From positions 2,542,001 to 2,606,000 of the forward strand of contig NZ_CP029255.1 of NCBI RefSeq assembly GCF_003122385.1: DNA of 64,000 bases, given 5' to 3'. The translations under genes and the position numbers were made by a program. The notes beneath the pieces are model-generated. The model saw only the letters and a program-made list of their open reading frames with translations. It was not told the origin of the DNA and ran no database searches. This document shows positions 42,415 through 50,119 of this stretch, one piece after another (the first letter of the stretch is position 1; every line of letters begins with the position of its first letter). This stretch comes from Flavobacterium crocinum. GTDB taxonomy: Bacteria; Bacteroidota; Bacteroidia; Flavobacteriales; Flavobacteriaceae.

Positions 42415-43863
42415 TTATTTTTGCTTTTGAGCTGGTAGAAACCGCTCGGAAATTTTCTGAAATAGTTGTGAGATCGGAGTCGTAATCGCGTCAAAATTGA
42501 TTAGTCCGTTGTCGTTTGTTGCACGATAAGTTAAAAGAATAGCTAACGGTAATAAAATAAACGAAGACATCCATGAGCCCATAAACGGAGTCATACCGCC
42601 TTCCTGTGATAATCTTTTTCCGAAAGTATTGATAAAGTGAAAAGTAATAAAAATCAATACCGCAAATACGATTGGAAGTCCAAGTCCGCCTTTTCGAATA
42701 ATAGCACCAAGAGGAGCTCCAATAAAGAACATTAAAAAACAGGCAAATGCAATAACGAATTTTTCGTATAATGCGCTTAAATGTTTGTTAATCTCACGTT
42801 GTTTATCTTTTAAATCTCTTTGAGTGGTCTCAATCGAATAAATGTTGCTTGTGACATTGCTTCCTGCCATTTTAAGAATATCTACCTGGTCTTTGTTGGA
42901 GTACATAGACATAAGATTGCTTGGCAGTTCTTTTTTCTTTGGTGTTGTGGCAGAAGAAAATTTTCGAATTCCAACACGTTGGTTGATGTTTTCAGAAAAA
43001 GAAACAATTTCATTATCCAGATTTTTGTTTAATGAATCTAAAGTATAACGTAATTCATTAACATTCAGCATTGCGTTGGTACCGGCGATGCTTTCTTTGC
43101 TGTCGTCTACCTTGTTTAATTCAGATAAATCAATATTGATAATCTGTTTTTTAAATTTTCCTTTTATGAATGGCAGTTTTGCGCGGTCTTCATATTTTTT
43201 AGGAGTTACATCCTGATAGTAATAACCATCATTTAAAACAAGTTTTAGGATACTCGATTTTTCACTACTAACCAATTCTCCGGTTTTGGATTTAATAACC
43301 GTTTTGTTTTCGCCCATATTATTAGGCTTTTCATGAATAGTTACTTCGGTAAGTTTGTTTCCGTTTTCTCCGGATTTTTTTACAACTTTAATATTGTAAA
43401 AGCCAACATCATTAAATTGACCTTCTACAATGGCCATTGCCGGTTTGGCTTGTGCGATGTTTTTTCTGAAGTTTACGAATTTATACTCCGCATACGGAAT
43501 AACATTATTTGCAAACCAAAAGGCAACAATGCTTAAAACGAAAATAAAAATAATAAGCACTCGCATGGCTCTCTGAAGTGAGATTCCTGAGGATTTCATT
43601 GCAGCAAACTCGTAATTTTCGGCTAAATTTCCGAAAGTCATAATAGATGCAAGTAAGACCGATAGTGGTAAAACCAAAGGTATAATACGAGGCATAGAAA
43701 AAAGCAGGAATTTCACGACTAGTATTAAGTCGAGATCTTTACCTGCCAGTTCTGATATAAATAGCCATACTGTCTGAAGTATGAATATGAAAAATAGGAT
43801 TACAAATACGGTAGTAAATGTAAGCAGGAATGTTTTTAATAAGTATCTGTCTAGAATTTTCAA
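42415..43863 (-). CDS. LptF/LptG family permease (LPS export)
   Basis: A 482-residue inner-membrane protein of the YjgP/YjgQ family. It is part of the Lpt ABC transporter that extracts LPS from the inner membrane. The N-terminus has MKILDRYLLKTFLLTFTTVF and three more membrane segments (FLLFSMPRIIPLVLPLSVLL, AMRVLIIFIFVLSIVAFWF). A large periplasmic domain (about 130-370) follows, and three segments at the C-terminus (FVIAFACFLMFFIGAPLGAI, IVFAVLIFITFHFINTF, FILLPLAILLTYRA). The length is above E. coli LptG but usual in Bacteroidetes. It sits in a leftward operon between lolA and ribBA. Whether it takes the F or the G role is not decided. Confidence 0.85.
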   Translation of the reverse strand: MKILDRYLLKTFLLTFTTVFVILFFIFILQTVWLFISELAGKDLDLILVVKFLLFSMPRIIPLVLPLSVLLASIMTFGNLAENYEFAAMKSSGISLQRAMRVLIIFIFVLSIVAFWFANNVIPYAEYKFVNFRKNIAQAKPAMAIVEGQFNDVGFYNIKVVKKSGENGNKLTEVTIHEKPNNMGENKTVIKSKTGELVSSEKSSILKLVLNDGYYYQDVTPKKYEDRAKLPFIKGKFKKQIINIDLSELNKVDDSKESIAGTNAMLNVNELRYTLDSLNKNLDNEIVSFSENINQRVGIRKFSSATTPKKKELPSNLMSMYSNKDQVDILKMAGSNVTSNIYSIETTQRDLKDKQREINKHLSALYEKFVIAFACFLMFFIGAPLGAIIRKGGLGLPIVFAVLIFITFHFINTFGKRLSQEGGMTPFMGSWMSSFILLPLAILLTYRATNDNGLINFDAITTPISQLFQKISERFLPAQKQK

Positions 43864-43871
43864 CCTGTTGA

Positions 43872-44519
43872 TTAATCTAATTTATTGATGTAGTATTTCG
43901 GGTATTTACTCGCTACAAAGGTAAATTGATTTTTTGATAATGGCTGATTGGTTTTAAAAGAATTAACGGTTAAAGTTGTTTTTGTTCCGTTTTTTCCGGT
44001 TTCGATCAAATTATAAATGTGTTTAGTCTGAACGTCAACGCCTAAAAGAATTTCTTTTCTTTGATCTTTTCCGCTAGTTGGAACTAATTTGATGTATTGA
44101 ATTTTTCTTCCTTTTACATTTTGTACAATATCCATATTGTATTTGTAGCCGGAATTAAAGAATGTCAATAGTTTAGAAGGAGTAATAGCATTATCATCTT
44201 TGTCATTTACCTTAGAAACGGTAACCTCTTCGTCTTCAGGAACTATTGTGTAGGTTTTTTGACCATCAAAAATTTTAGTAACGCCCATGAAATTCAAAAC
44301 ATACTGATTGCCTTTCATAGTAACATTTCCTTTGCTATCCTGATTAATGTTTTCTTTAGTGTTATTTAAAGAGTATTTAAAGTCGATAACAATATTGTCG
44401 TAGCTTTTTATTTTAGAAGTTACTTCGTTCAATAAATCTTTAGCTTTTTTATCCTGAGCCTGAACAGAAGTGAAGCTCAAAAGCAAAATCACTGCTAATT
44501 GAAAACACTTTTTAGTCAT
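43872..44519 (-). CDS. lolA: Outer-membrane lipoprotein carrier protein LolA family
   Basis: A periplasmic chaperone that carries lipoproteins from the inner to the outer membrane. I start at ATG 44519 (MTKKCFQLAVILLLSFTSVQ), giving a clear signal peptide cut near AQ. Upstream in-frame ATGs at 44564 and further only add an unlikely leader, with the long reading running into ftsK. The mature part (about 195 aa) has the LolA pattern: YDNIVIDFKYSLNNTKENIN, then KGNVTMKGNQYVLNFMGVTK, FDGQKTYTIVPED and a hydrophobic cavity built of strands. The length of 215 aa is usual. It is 52 bases behind ftsK and eight before the lptG-type gene. Confidence 0.85.
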   Translation of the reverse strand: MTKKCFQLAVILLLSFTSVQAQDKKAKDLLNEVTSKIKSYDNIVIDFKYSLNNTKENINQDSKGNVTMKGNQYVLNFMGVTKIFDGQKTYTIVPEDEEVTVSKVNDKDDNAITPSKLLTFFNSGYKYNMDIVQNVKGRKIQYIKLVPTSGKDQRKEILLGVDVQTKHIYNLIETGKNGTKTTLTVNSFKTNQPLSKNQFTFVASKYPKYYINKLD

Positions 44520-44571
44520 GTTTGTGATAGAATTGTTGTTGATTTCTTGAATTTTTACTTTCATGATTGGA

Positions 44572-47025
44572 TTAATTTTGTTCATTATTAAAAAATTGAT
44601 CAAGAGCATTTAAATCTAAGATGTTGACACTTCGTGCTTTACTGCCTTCAAAAGGACCAACAATTCCTGCTGCTTCCAGCTGATCGATTAAACGACCGGC
44701 TCTGTTATATCCTAATTTTAATTTTCGCTGCAATAAAGAAGCAGAACCTTGTTGGGCATTGACAATAATCTCTGCCGCTTCTCTAAATAAACTGTCTCTT
44801 TCGGAAATATCTATATCAAGATTAATGCCAGTTTCTTCGCCAATAAACTCTGGAAGTAAATAAGCTGTAGCATAAGCTTTTTGTCCGCCAATAAAATCTG
44901 TGATTTTTTCAACTTCAGGAGTATCGATAAAGGCGCACTGTACACGCACTACATCATTTCCATTGGTATATAATAAATCTCCGCGTCCAATTAACTGGTC
45001 GGCTCCTTGTGTGTCCAAAATGGTTCTTGAATCGATTTTAGAAGTTACTCTAAAGGCAATTCTGGCAGGGAAATTGGCTTTGATTAAACCGGTAATAACG
45101 TTTACAGATGGTCTTTGCGTTGCAATAATTAGGTGAATTCCGATTGCACGGGCTAATTGTGCCAAACGGGCAATAGGAATTTCAACTTCTTTTCCGGCTG
45201 TCATAATCAAATCGGCGAACTCGTCGACTACCAAAACGATATAAGGTAAAAATCGGTGGCCGGCTTCCGGATTCAGTTTTCTGGATTTGAATTTTTCGTT
45301 GTATTCTTTAATATTACGAACCATCGCATCTTTTAATAAAGAATAGCGATTGTCCATTTCTACACAAAGTGAGTTTAAAGTGTTTACGACTTTTGCATTA
45401 TCAGTAATAATAGCATCTTCGGTATCTGGAAGTTTTGCTAAATAATGTCTTTCAATTTTATTGAAAAGCGTAAGTTCTACTTTTTTTGGATCTACCAAAA
45501 CGAATTTTACTTCTGCAGGATGTTTTTTGTATAATAATGAAGTTAATACTGCATTCAATCCAACAGACTTACCTTGTCCTGTTGCTCCAGCCATCAATAA
45601 GTGAGGCATTTTAGCAAGATCGACAACAAAAGTTTCGTTTGAAATTGTTTTTCCTAATGCAATTGGCAATTCCATTTCAGCTTCCTGGAACTTCGCGGCT
45701 CCGATAACGCTCTTCATAGAAACCATAGTTGGGTTTTTGTTCGGAACCTCAATACCGATAGTACCTTTTCCTGGAATTGGCGCAATAATACGAATTCCTA
45801 ATGCTGATAATGACAACGCAATATCATCTTCTAAACTCTTAATTTTTGAAATTCTGATTCCGGCTTCCGGAACAATTTCATACAAAGTAACCGATGGTCC
45901 AACAGTTGCTTTGATTTGTGCAATTTCAATTTTGTAGTTACGAAGCGTATCTACAATTTTGTTTTTATTTTCTTCTAATTCTTCCTGGTTGATTGTAATT
46001 CCTCCAGTCGAATACTCTTTTAATAAATCGATGGTTGGGAATTTATAATTGGATAAATCCAAAGTCGGATCAAATAATCCAAAATCGGCAACTAAGCGAG
46101 AAGCCAGATTTTCTTCAATAATATCTTCTTCTTCTGCTTTTTCAATTACAAAAGCTTCATCTGGAGAAACTAATGGTAGTTCTTGCTTTGGGGTAATTGG
46201 CTTTAAAATCGGATTTAATTCAATTTCTGAAGAATGAGAAATAGTTGGTTTTAATGCTTCTTTGTTAAGTTCAAATTGTGTGTCAACTGTTTTGATGTGA
46301 ATGTCGTCAATTTCAGGATCACTTTCAATATCTTCCTTAATGGCAAATTCTTCCAGATTATAAGCGCTTTCGGGCTGATTTACCGCTGGTTTTAAAGTAT
46401 CTAATTCTGATTTGAATTCTTTTTTTGTAGAATCAAAATAAGATTGAATTTTTTCCGGTGATAATTTGATTTTGAAAATCAGATATACAATTAATCCAAA
46501 AATCAGCGTAAGCAAAGTACCTGTTTTTCCGATATAATCTTGCAGAAATAAATTTAATTCGTAACCTATAGTACCACCTAATTCCGGTGCTGAGGTTGCA
46601 AAAAAACCAAATAAAACAGAAACGATAATAATAGCAAAGATATCCCAGAACCAGGTATTTTTTAATTTCTGAGTAGAAAGCTCTAAAGCTAAAAACATTC
46701 CGGTAAGGAAAAATAAACGCACAAAAATGAAAGAGGCAAGTCCGAAACCTCTGTAGATAATCAAATCGGCCAAGTAGGCTCCGAATTTTCCAAGCCAGTT
46801 CTCAGCCACTTCGGCACGATCACCAAGCTGGTTGATGACACTTTGGTCATTCTGCCATTGTCCGTTTACGTAAAAAGAAATAAATGCAACTAATAATGCA
46901 ATGGAGAAAAGAACCAAAAGACATCCCAAAACAAATTTCTGAGGTTTGGTCATCTTCCAGGATCTTTTATTTCCTTCTTGTTTGTCGTTTTTTTTATTTA
47001 CAGTTTCTTTTTTACTTTTTGCCAT
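44572..47025 (-). CDS. ftsK: DNA translocase FtsK
   Basis: Septal DNA pump that clears and resolves chromosomes at cell division. Four membrane segments lie in the first 180 residues (FVLGCLLVLFSIALLVAFIS, FIFVRLFFLTGMFLALELS, FAIIIVSVLFGFFATSA, TLLTLIFGLIVYLIFKI). A short acidic linker (180-330) follows. The motor has Walker A AGATGQGKSVGLN near residue 475, Walker B LVVDEFADL, and RAIGIHLIIATQRPSVNVIT. The C-terminal gamma domain (SASLLQRKLKLGYNRAGRLI, then DQLEAAGIVGPFEG) binds KOPS-like sites. The length of 817 aa is normal for this phylum. It lies in the host operon between dgkA and lolA, with 18 bases to dgkA. Confidence 0.95.
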   Translation of the reverse strand: MAKSKKETVNKKNDKQEGNKRSWKMTKPQKFVLGCLLVLFSIALLVAFISFYVNGQWQNDQSVINQLGDRAEVAENWLGKFGAYLADLIIYRGFGLASFIFVRLFFLTGMFLALELSTQKLKNTWFWDIFAIIIVSVLFGFFATSAPELGGTIGYELNLFLQDYIGKTGTLLTLIFGLIVYLIFKIKLSPEKIQSYFDSTKKEFKSELDTLKPAVNQPESAYNLEEFAIKEDIESDPEIDDIHIKTVDTQFELNKEALKPTISHSSEIELNPILKPITPKQELPLVSPDEAFVIEKAEEEDIIEENLASRLVADFGLFDPTLDLSNYKFPTIDLLKEYSTGGITINQEELEENKNKIVDTLRNYKIEIAQIKATVGPSVTLYEIVPEAGIRISKIKSLEDDIALSLSALGIRIIAPIPGKGTIGIEVPNKNPTMVSMKSVIGAAKFQEAEMELPIALGKTISNETFVVDLAKMPHLLMAGATGQGKSVGLNAVLTSLLYKKHPAEVKFVLVDPKKVELTLFNKIERHYLAKLPDTEDAIITDNAKVVNTLNSLCVEMDNRYSLLKDAMVRNIKEYNEKFKSRKLNPEAGHRFLPYIVLVVDEFADLIMTAGKEVEIPIARLAQLARAIGIHLIIATQRPSVNVITGLIKANFPARIAFRVTSKIDSRTILDTQGADQLIGRGDLLYTNGNDVVRVQCAFIDTPEVEKITDFIGGQKAYATAYLLPEFIGEETGINLDIDISERDSLFREAAEIIVNAQQGSASLLQRKLKLGYNRAGRLIDQLEAAGIVGPFEGSKARSVNILDLNALDQFFNNEQN

Positions 47026-47043
47026 TCTTGCGTTTTCCTTTGC

Positions 47044-47418
47044 CTAAATAAATTTTGGGATATAAATAATCAAGCCTATTGCTATTGCAGTCATTGCAGC
47101 AAAAAATACTGCCCCTGCAGCAATATCTTTAATAAAACCGATTCGTTTGCTGTAATCAGGATGGATAAAATCGGCAATTTTTTCAACTGCCGTATTTAAT
47201 CCTTCAATGCTTAAAACCAAACCGATGGCAAATGTCTGGCATAGCCATTCGGTTTGTGAAATGTGAAAATAGAACCCGGCAATGGTCATGATAATTCCCA
47301 ATGAGAATTGTACCATAATACTGTGTTCTGTTTTAATCAATTTTACAGCTCCTTTAAAAGCATAAGTCATGCTTTTTAAACGACCTGTAACAAAAGTATT
47401 GTCTTTCTGAAACTCCAT
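47044..47418 (-). CDS. dgkA: Diacylglycerol kinase family protein
   Basis: A 124-residue inner-membrane enzyme of the DgkA family. It phosphorylates diacylglycerol or undecaprenol using ATP. The marks are FKGAVKLIKTEHSIMVQFSL, the acidic motif EGLNTAVEKIADF near residue 70 that binds metal, and IGFIKDIAAGAVFFAAMTAI. Three membrane segments are present. The small size is typical; substrate choice is uncertain since Gram-positive members use undecaprenol. It is 13 bases behind tpx and 18 before ftsK. Confidence 0.9.
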   Translation of the reverse strand: MEFQKDNTFVTGRLKSMTYAFKGAVKLIKTEHSIMVQFSLGIIMTIAGFYFHISQTEWLCQTFAIGLVLSIEGLNTAVEKIADFIHPDYSKRIGFIKDIAAGAVFFAAMTAIAIGLIIYIPKFI

Positions 47419-47431
47419 TTAAAGGAAAATA

Positions 47432-47929
47432 TTATAATGCAGCTAAAGCAGCTTCGTAATTTGGTTCGTTTGCAATTTCAGCAACTTGTTCTGTGTGAAC
47501 AACTTTTCCGTTAGCATCAACAACAATGATTGCTCTTGAATGTAAGCCTTTTAATGGCCCGTCAACGATTTCTAATCCGTTTGCTTTTCCAAAAGCACCT
47601 TCCTGAAAATCGGATAAGTTTACTACATTTTCTAAACCTTCAGCACCACAGAAACGTTTTTGAGCGAATGGTAAATCTCTTGAAATACATAAAACAACAG
47701 TATTTTCTAATCCGCTTGCACTTGCGTTGAAAGTTCTAACAGATGTTGCACAAGTTCCTGTGTCAACACTTGGGAAGATATTTAAAACTAATTTTTTACC
47801 AGCAAAAGTGCTTAAAGAAGCAACTGATAAATCATTTTGAACTAATTTGAAGTCAGCTAATTGTGATCCAACCGCTGGTAATTCGCCTGATGTATGAACC
47901 GGATTTCCTCCTAATGTGATAGATGCCAT
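47432..47929 (-). CDS. tpx: Thiol peroxidase
   Basis: A 165-residue peroxiredoxin (Tpx) that reduces peroxides using thioredoxin. The peroxidatic Cys lies in [17 protein letters not shown] near residue 60. The resolving Cys lies in [13 protein letters not shown] near 94, the usual Tpx pair. The start [18 protein letters not shown] is the normal one. A TACTTTTG (47956-47963, minus strand) lies 27 bases ahead of the start and may be the -7 element; no clear -33 partner is seen. It heads a leftward operon: tpx-dgkA-ftsK-lolA-lptG-ribBA-thioesterase. Confidence 0.95.
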   Translation of the reverse strand: MASITLGGNPVHTSGELPAVGSQLADFKLVQNDLSVASLSTFAGKKLVLNIFPSVDTGTCATSVRTFNASASGLENTVVLCISRDLPFAQKRFCGAEGLENVVNLSDFQEGAFGKANGLEIVDGPLKGLHSRAIIVVDANGKVVHTEQVAEIANEPNYEAALAAL

Positions 47930-48081
47930 GATTTTTGTTTAAAATTAATGAGGTTCAAAAGTAAGGATTAATATTTGAATCTAAAAGTATTTGTTATGGG
48001 TTTAAGGAGAGATTAAGGATGGTTTTTGGGTGGCCACGAATTCACGAATTTATCTAATAATTTTGGATTTTAGATTCGGTT

Positions 48082-48179
48082 TGTCATCCTGAGGAACGAA
48101 GGATCACACTAGAAATTCCGCAAAGTAACTTGCCAATCTTTGTCTGTTCCCGAGTGTGATCCTTCGTTCAGGATGACAA
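48082..48179. repeat. REP-like inverted repeat, TGTCATCCTGAGGAACGAAGG type
   Basis: TGTCATCCTGAGGAACGAAG (48082-48101) and its continuation GATCACACT are matched in reverse by AGTGTGATCCTTCGTTCAGG, then ATGACA (48153-48178). The arms are separated by about 43 bases. Elements with TCATCCTGA or TCATTTCGA arms are frequent palindromic intergenic repeats in Bacteroidetes genomes. Confidence 0.75.
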
Positions 48180-48212
48180 GATTGTGTAGAAAAGGAAAAT
48201 GTCTTTTGAAAA

Positions 48213-48329
48213 CGAGACCCGCGAGAGGGATAGGAGCAAGCTACCGAAGTAGCGCGGATAGCCCGACAGTATTTGGGAAAGTGGGCGAATAAAGACAAAG
48301 TATGTTTGCCCGCTTTTTCAAATACTGTC
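48213..48329. repeat. Compound hairpin block
   Basis: GGATAGGAGCAAGCTAC, CGAA, GTAGCGCGGATAGCCCG forms a tight first hairpin (GCTAC/GTAGC at 48240-48253). It is followed by GACAGTATTTGGGAAAGTGG (from 48265) which pairs with CCGCTTTTTCAAATACTGTC (to 48329) to form a long stem. The first hairpin resembles the block at 21245-21322. Confidence 0.65.
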
Positions 48330-48383
48330 TCGCCCTTATTAATTTTAGATTTTAGAGGGGAGATTTTAGATTTATTAATAAGT

Positions 48384-48485
48384 ATGTCATTTCGACGAAG
48401 GAGAAATCGCACTAGTGAATCGACAAAGATTGACTATTCTGATTGTGGAGTTTCTTGTGTGATCTCTCCTTCGTCGAGATGACAA
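48384..48485. repeat. REP-like inverted repeat, TGTCATTTCGACGAAGGAG type
   Basis: ATGTCATTTCGACGAAGGAG (48384-48403) with AAATCGCAC is mirrored by TGTGATCTCTCCTTCGTCGA, then GATGACA (48458-48484). It has the same plan as the block at 48082 with other bases, so both may be members of one REP-like family. Confidence 0.75.
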
Positions 48486-48530
48486 GATTGTGTTGAAACT
48501 GAATACTAAAAAACGGCCCACTGTAAACTA

Positions 48531-48562
48531 AAAAAAAGCGTCCCTAAAATTAGAAACGCTTT
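48531..48562 (-). terminator. Terminator of the peroxiredoxin-thioredoxin unit
   Basis: AAAGCGT and ACGCTTT pair around a 15-base loop; on the minus strand a run of seven T residues follows. It lies 43 bases behind the stop of the gene at 48606. Confidence 0.65.
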
Positions 48563-48605
48563 CTCAGCCTTGTTTTTTGTTTTTATTCTTGGGAAGTAGG
48601 TCGAC

Positions 48606-48863
48606 TTATTTATCGATTGAGCCTAATACACGTTTCATGAATGTGTTTAGAGCTTCTTTTTTGTCGGTTCCCTGAGCAACTAATTTTTGCACTTCAAGGG
48701 CGCCGTACATGTTGGAGATCAATTCACCGATAACATCTAATTCTTCGTCTTTAAGTGAAGGAATTTCGGTCATCGCTTCCAGAACTTCAATCGTTTCGAT
48801 AATATAATCCTGATCGTTTTCTTCGATGAATTGCGTTAAATGCTTAATTACTGGTAATTTCAT
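48606..48863 (-). CDS. Small helical protein next to thioredoxin (DUF6952-like)
   Basis: An 85-residue acidic cytoplasmic protein (IKHLTQFIEENDQDYIIETI, then EVLEAMTEIPSLKDEELDVI, GELISNMYGALEVQKL). From memory, a small family of this kind sits beside thioredoxin and peroxiredoxin genes in Flavobacteriia. It is 24 bases behind the thioredoxin-like gene and ends at a terminator, so the two form one unit. No function is known to me. Confidence 0.7.
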   Translation of the reverse strand: MKLPVIKHLTQFIEENDQDYIIETIEVLEAMTEIPSLKDEELDVIGELISNMYGALEVQKLVAQGTDKKEALNTFMKRVLGSIDK

Positions 48864-48887
48864 GTTGTGGAATTTTAAAATGATGAA

Positions 48888-49196
48888 TTAAGCAATTGCG
48901 TTTACAAGATCGATTAAAACTTCTTGTTTATTAGTTTGCGTTTCACCAACTAATTGTCCGTTTACGAAAGTTGCGAATGTTGGCAAGTTGCTCACATTAG
49001 CTAATTTTCTTGATTCAGGAGAATTTTCTGCATCAACCAAAACAAAAGTGATAGCTTCATTTTCTGTTGCTAATTTTTTGAATTTTGGTTTCATAATACG
49101 GCAATTTCCACACCATGAAGCTGAATATTGTACTACTACTTTTTCGTTTTTAGCAACTAAATCTGCTAACGTATCTTCGTTTAAGTCGATTAACAT
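48888..49196 (-). CDS. Thioredoxin-like protein with CGNC active site
   Basis: A 102-residue thioredoxin-fold protein in the cytoplasm. The active site is VQYSASWCGNCRIMKPKFKK (W-C-G-N-C) rather than the usual W-C-G-P-C. The cis-Pro region is VSNLPTFATFVNGQLVGETQ. It probably donates electrons to, or partners with, the AhpC-type peroxiredoxin coded 160 bases upstream. The Asn in place of Pro will change the redox potential in a direction that cannot be told from sequence. The length is typical. Confidence 0.85.
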   Translation of the reverse strand: MLIDLNEDTLADLVAKNEKVVVQYSASWCGNCRIMKPKFKKLATENEAITFVLVDAENSPESRKLANVSNLPTFATFVNGQLVGETQTNKQEVLIDLVNAIA

Positions 49197-49201
49197 AATT
49201 T

Positions 49202-49345
49202 CTGTATTTAAATTCCAAGTTTATAAATTCCAAATTCCAAATCTTACGATTGAACTTAGAAATTAATTGCAGGAATGTTATTGATTTTTTTGAGAGAGAA
49301 AAATTCCAAATCCCAATTGGAATTTGGAATTTTAAAAATTTGGAA
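49202..49345. repeat. AAATTCCAAAT repeats between peroxiredoxin and thioredoxin genes
   Basis: AAAATTCCAAAT (49300-49311) is inverted with ATTTGGAATTTT (49322-49333), and further AATTCCAAATTCCAAAT copies occur on the left (49222-49240). The pair may act as a terminator for the peroxiredoxin transcript or be a simple repeat expansion. Confidence 0.5.
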
Positions 49346-49355
49346 ATTTTATTTC

Positions 49356-49994
49356 TTAGTTTGCGCTTAAGTATTCAGCAGTACTAACTCTGTCAGCAGA
49401 CATAGCTTCTTTACCAGCTTCCCAGTTTGCTGGACAAACTTCACCTTTAGTCTGGATGTGAGTGTAAGCGTCGACCATTCTTAAGTATTCGTTTACGTTA
49501 CGTCCTAATGGCATATCGTTTACGCTTTCGTGGAAGATTTTTCCAGTTTCGTCAATTAGATAAGTAGCTCTGTAAGTTACGTTTGAACCCTCGATGATAA
49601 CTGAATCTGTATCTTCGCTGTAGCTTGTAGATTCGATATCAAGAATACCTAAAATGTTAGCTAAGTTACGGTTTGTATCAGCTAAGATTGGGTAAGTAAC
49701 ACCTTCGATTCCACCATTGTTTTTTGGAGTATTTAACCAAGCAAAGTGAACTTCGTTTGTATCACAAGAAGCACCAATTACGATAGTATTTCTTTTTTCA
49801 AATTCTGGTAATGCAGCTTGAAAGGCGTGTAATTCTGTTGGACATACAAAAGTAAAATCTTTTGGGTACCAAAATAAAAGTACTTTTTTATTATTGTTTA
49901 CTGCTTCTTCAAAAATGTTGATTTTTAAATTGTCACCCATTTCTGAGATAGCATCTACTGCAATACTTGGGAATTTTTTTCCTACTAAAGACAT
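49356..49994 (-). CDS. 2-Cys peroxiredoxin, AhpC/Prx1 type
   Basis: A 212-residue peroxidase that reduces hydrogen peroxide and organic peroxides. The peroxidatic Cys is in FWYPKDFTFVCPTELHAFQ near residue 52. The resolving Cys is in KGEVCPANWEAG near 170. This is the typical 2-Cys pair. The chain MSLVGKKFPSIAVDAISEMG is a normal start. A promoter is visible at 50030-50061. It heads the unit with the thioredoxin-like gene. Confidence 0.93.
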   Translation of the reverse strand: MSLVGKKFPSIAVDAISEMGDNLKINIFEEAVNNNKKVLLFWYPKDFTFVCPTELHAFQAALPEFEKRNTIVIGASCDTNEVHFAWLNTPKNNGGIEGVTYPILADTNRNLANILGILDIESTSYSEDTDSVIIEGSNVTYRATYLIDETGKIFHESVNDMPLGRNVNEYLRMVDAYTHIQTKGEVCPANWEAGKEAMSADRVSTAEYLSAN

Positions 49995-50029
49995 AATTTT
50001 CGTTTTACGTTAAATATTTATTTCTGGTG

Positions 50030-50061
50030 CAAAAGTAGGGTACAAGTGCAGGTTTTTACAA
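50030..50061 (-). promoter_or_regulatory. Promoter of the peroxiredoxin gene
   Basis: On the minus strand: TTG (50061-50059), 21 bases, TACTTTTG (50037-50030). This fits TTG-N17..23-TAnnTTTG, 36 bases before the ATG at 49994. Confidence 0.65.
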
Positions 50062-50119
50062 TAAGATGTGATTATTAATATTTATAAGTTGATCGATTTT
50101 GATTATTTAGTGTTTTAAC

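Larger units (their letters stand above)
47930..48605. other. Repeat-rich 676-base spacer
   Basis: No credible gene is seen in this spacer. It holds three inverted-repeat blocks (48082-48179, 48213-48329, 48384-48485) listed separately, and a terminator for the gene that ends at 48606. A 102-codon minus frame over the repeats (48104-48412) is most likely chance. Confidence 0.7.

Noticed and set aside
44520..44609. Longer start for LolA
   Set aside because: The added residues run into ftsK and would hide the signal peptide behind a polar leader.
48104..48412. 102-codon open frame on the minus strand in the repeat-rich spacer
   Set aside because: It covers REP-like and compound hairpin repeats; an RPSL-like composition from repeats is not evidence for a gene.
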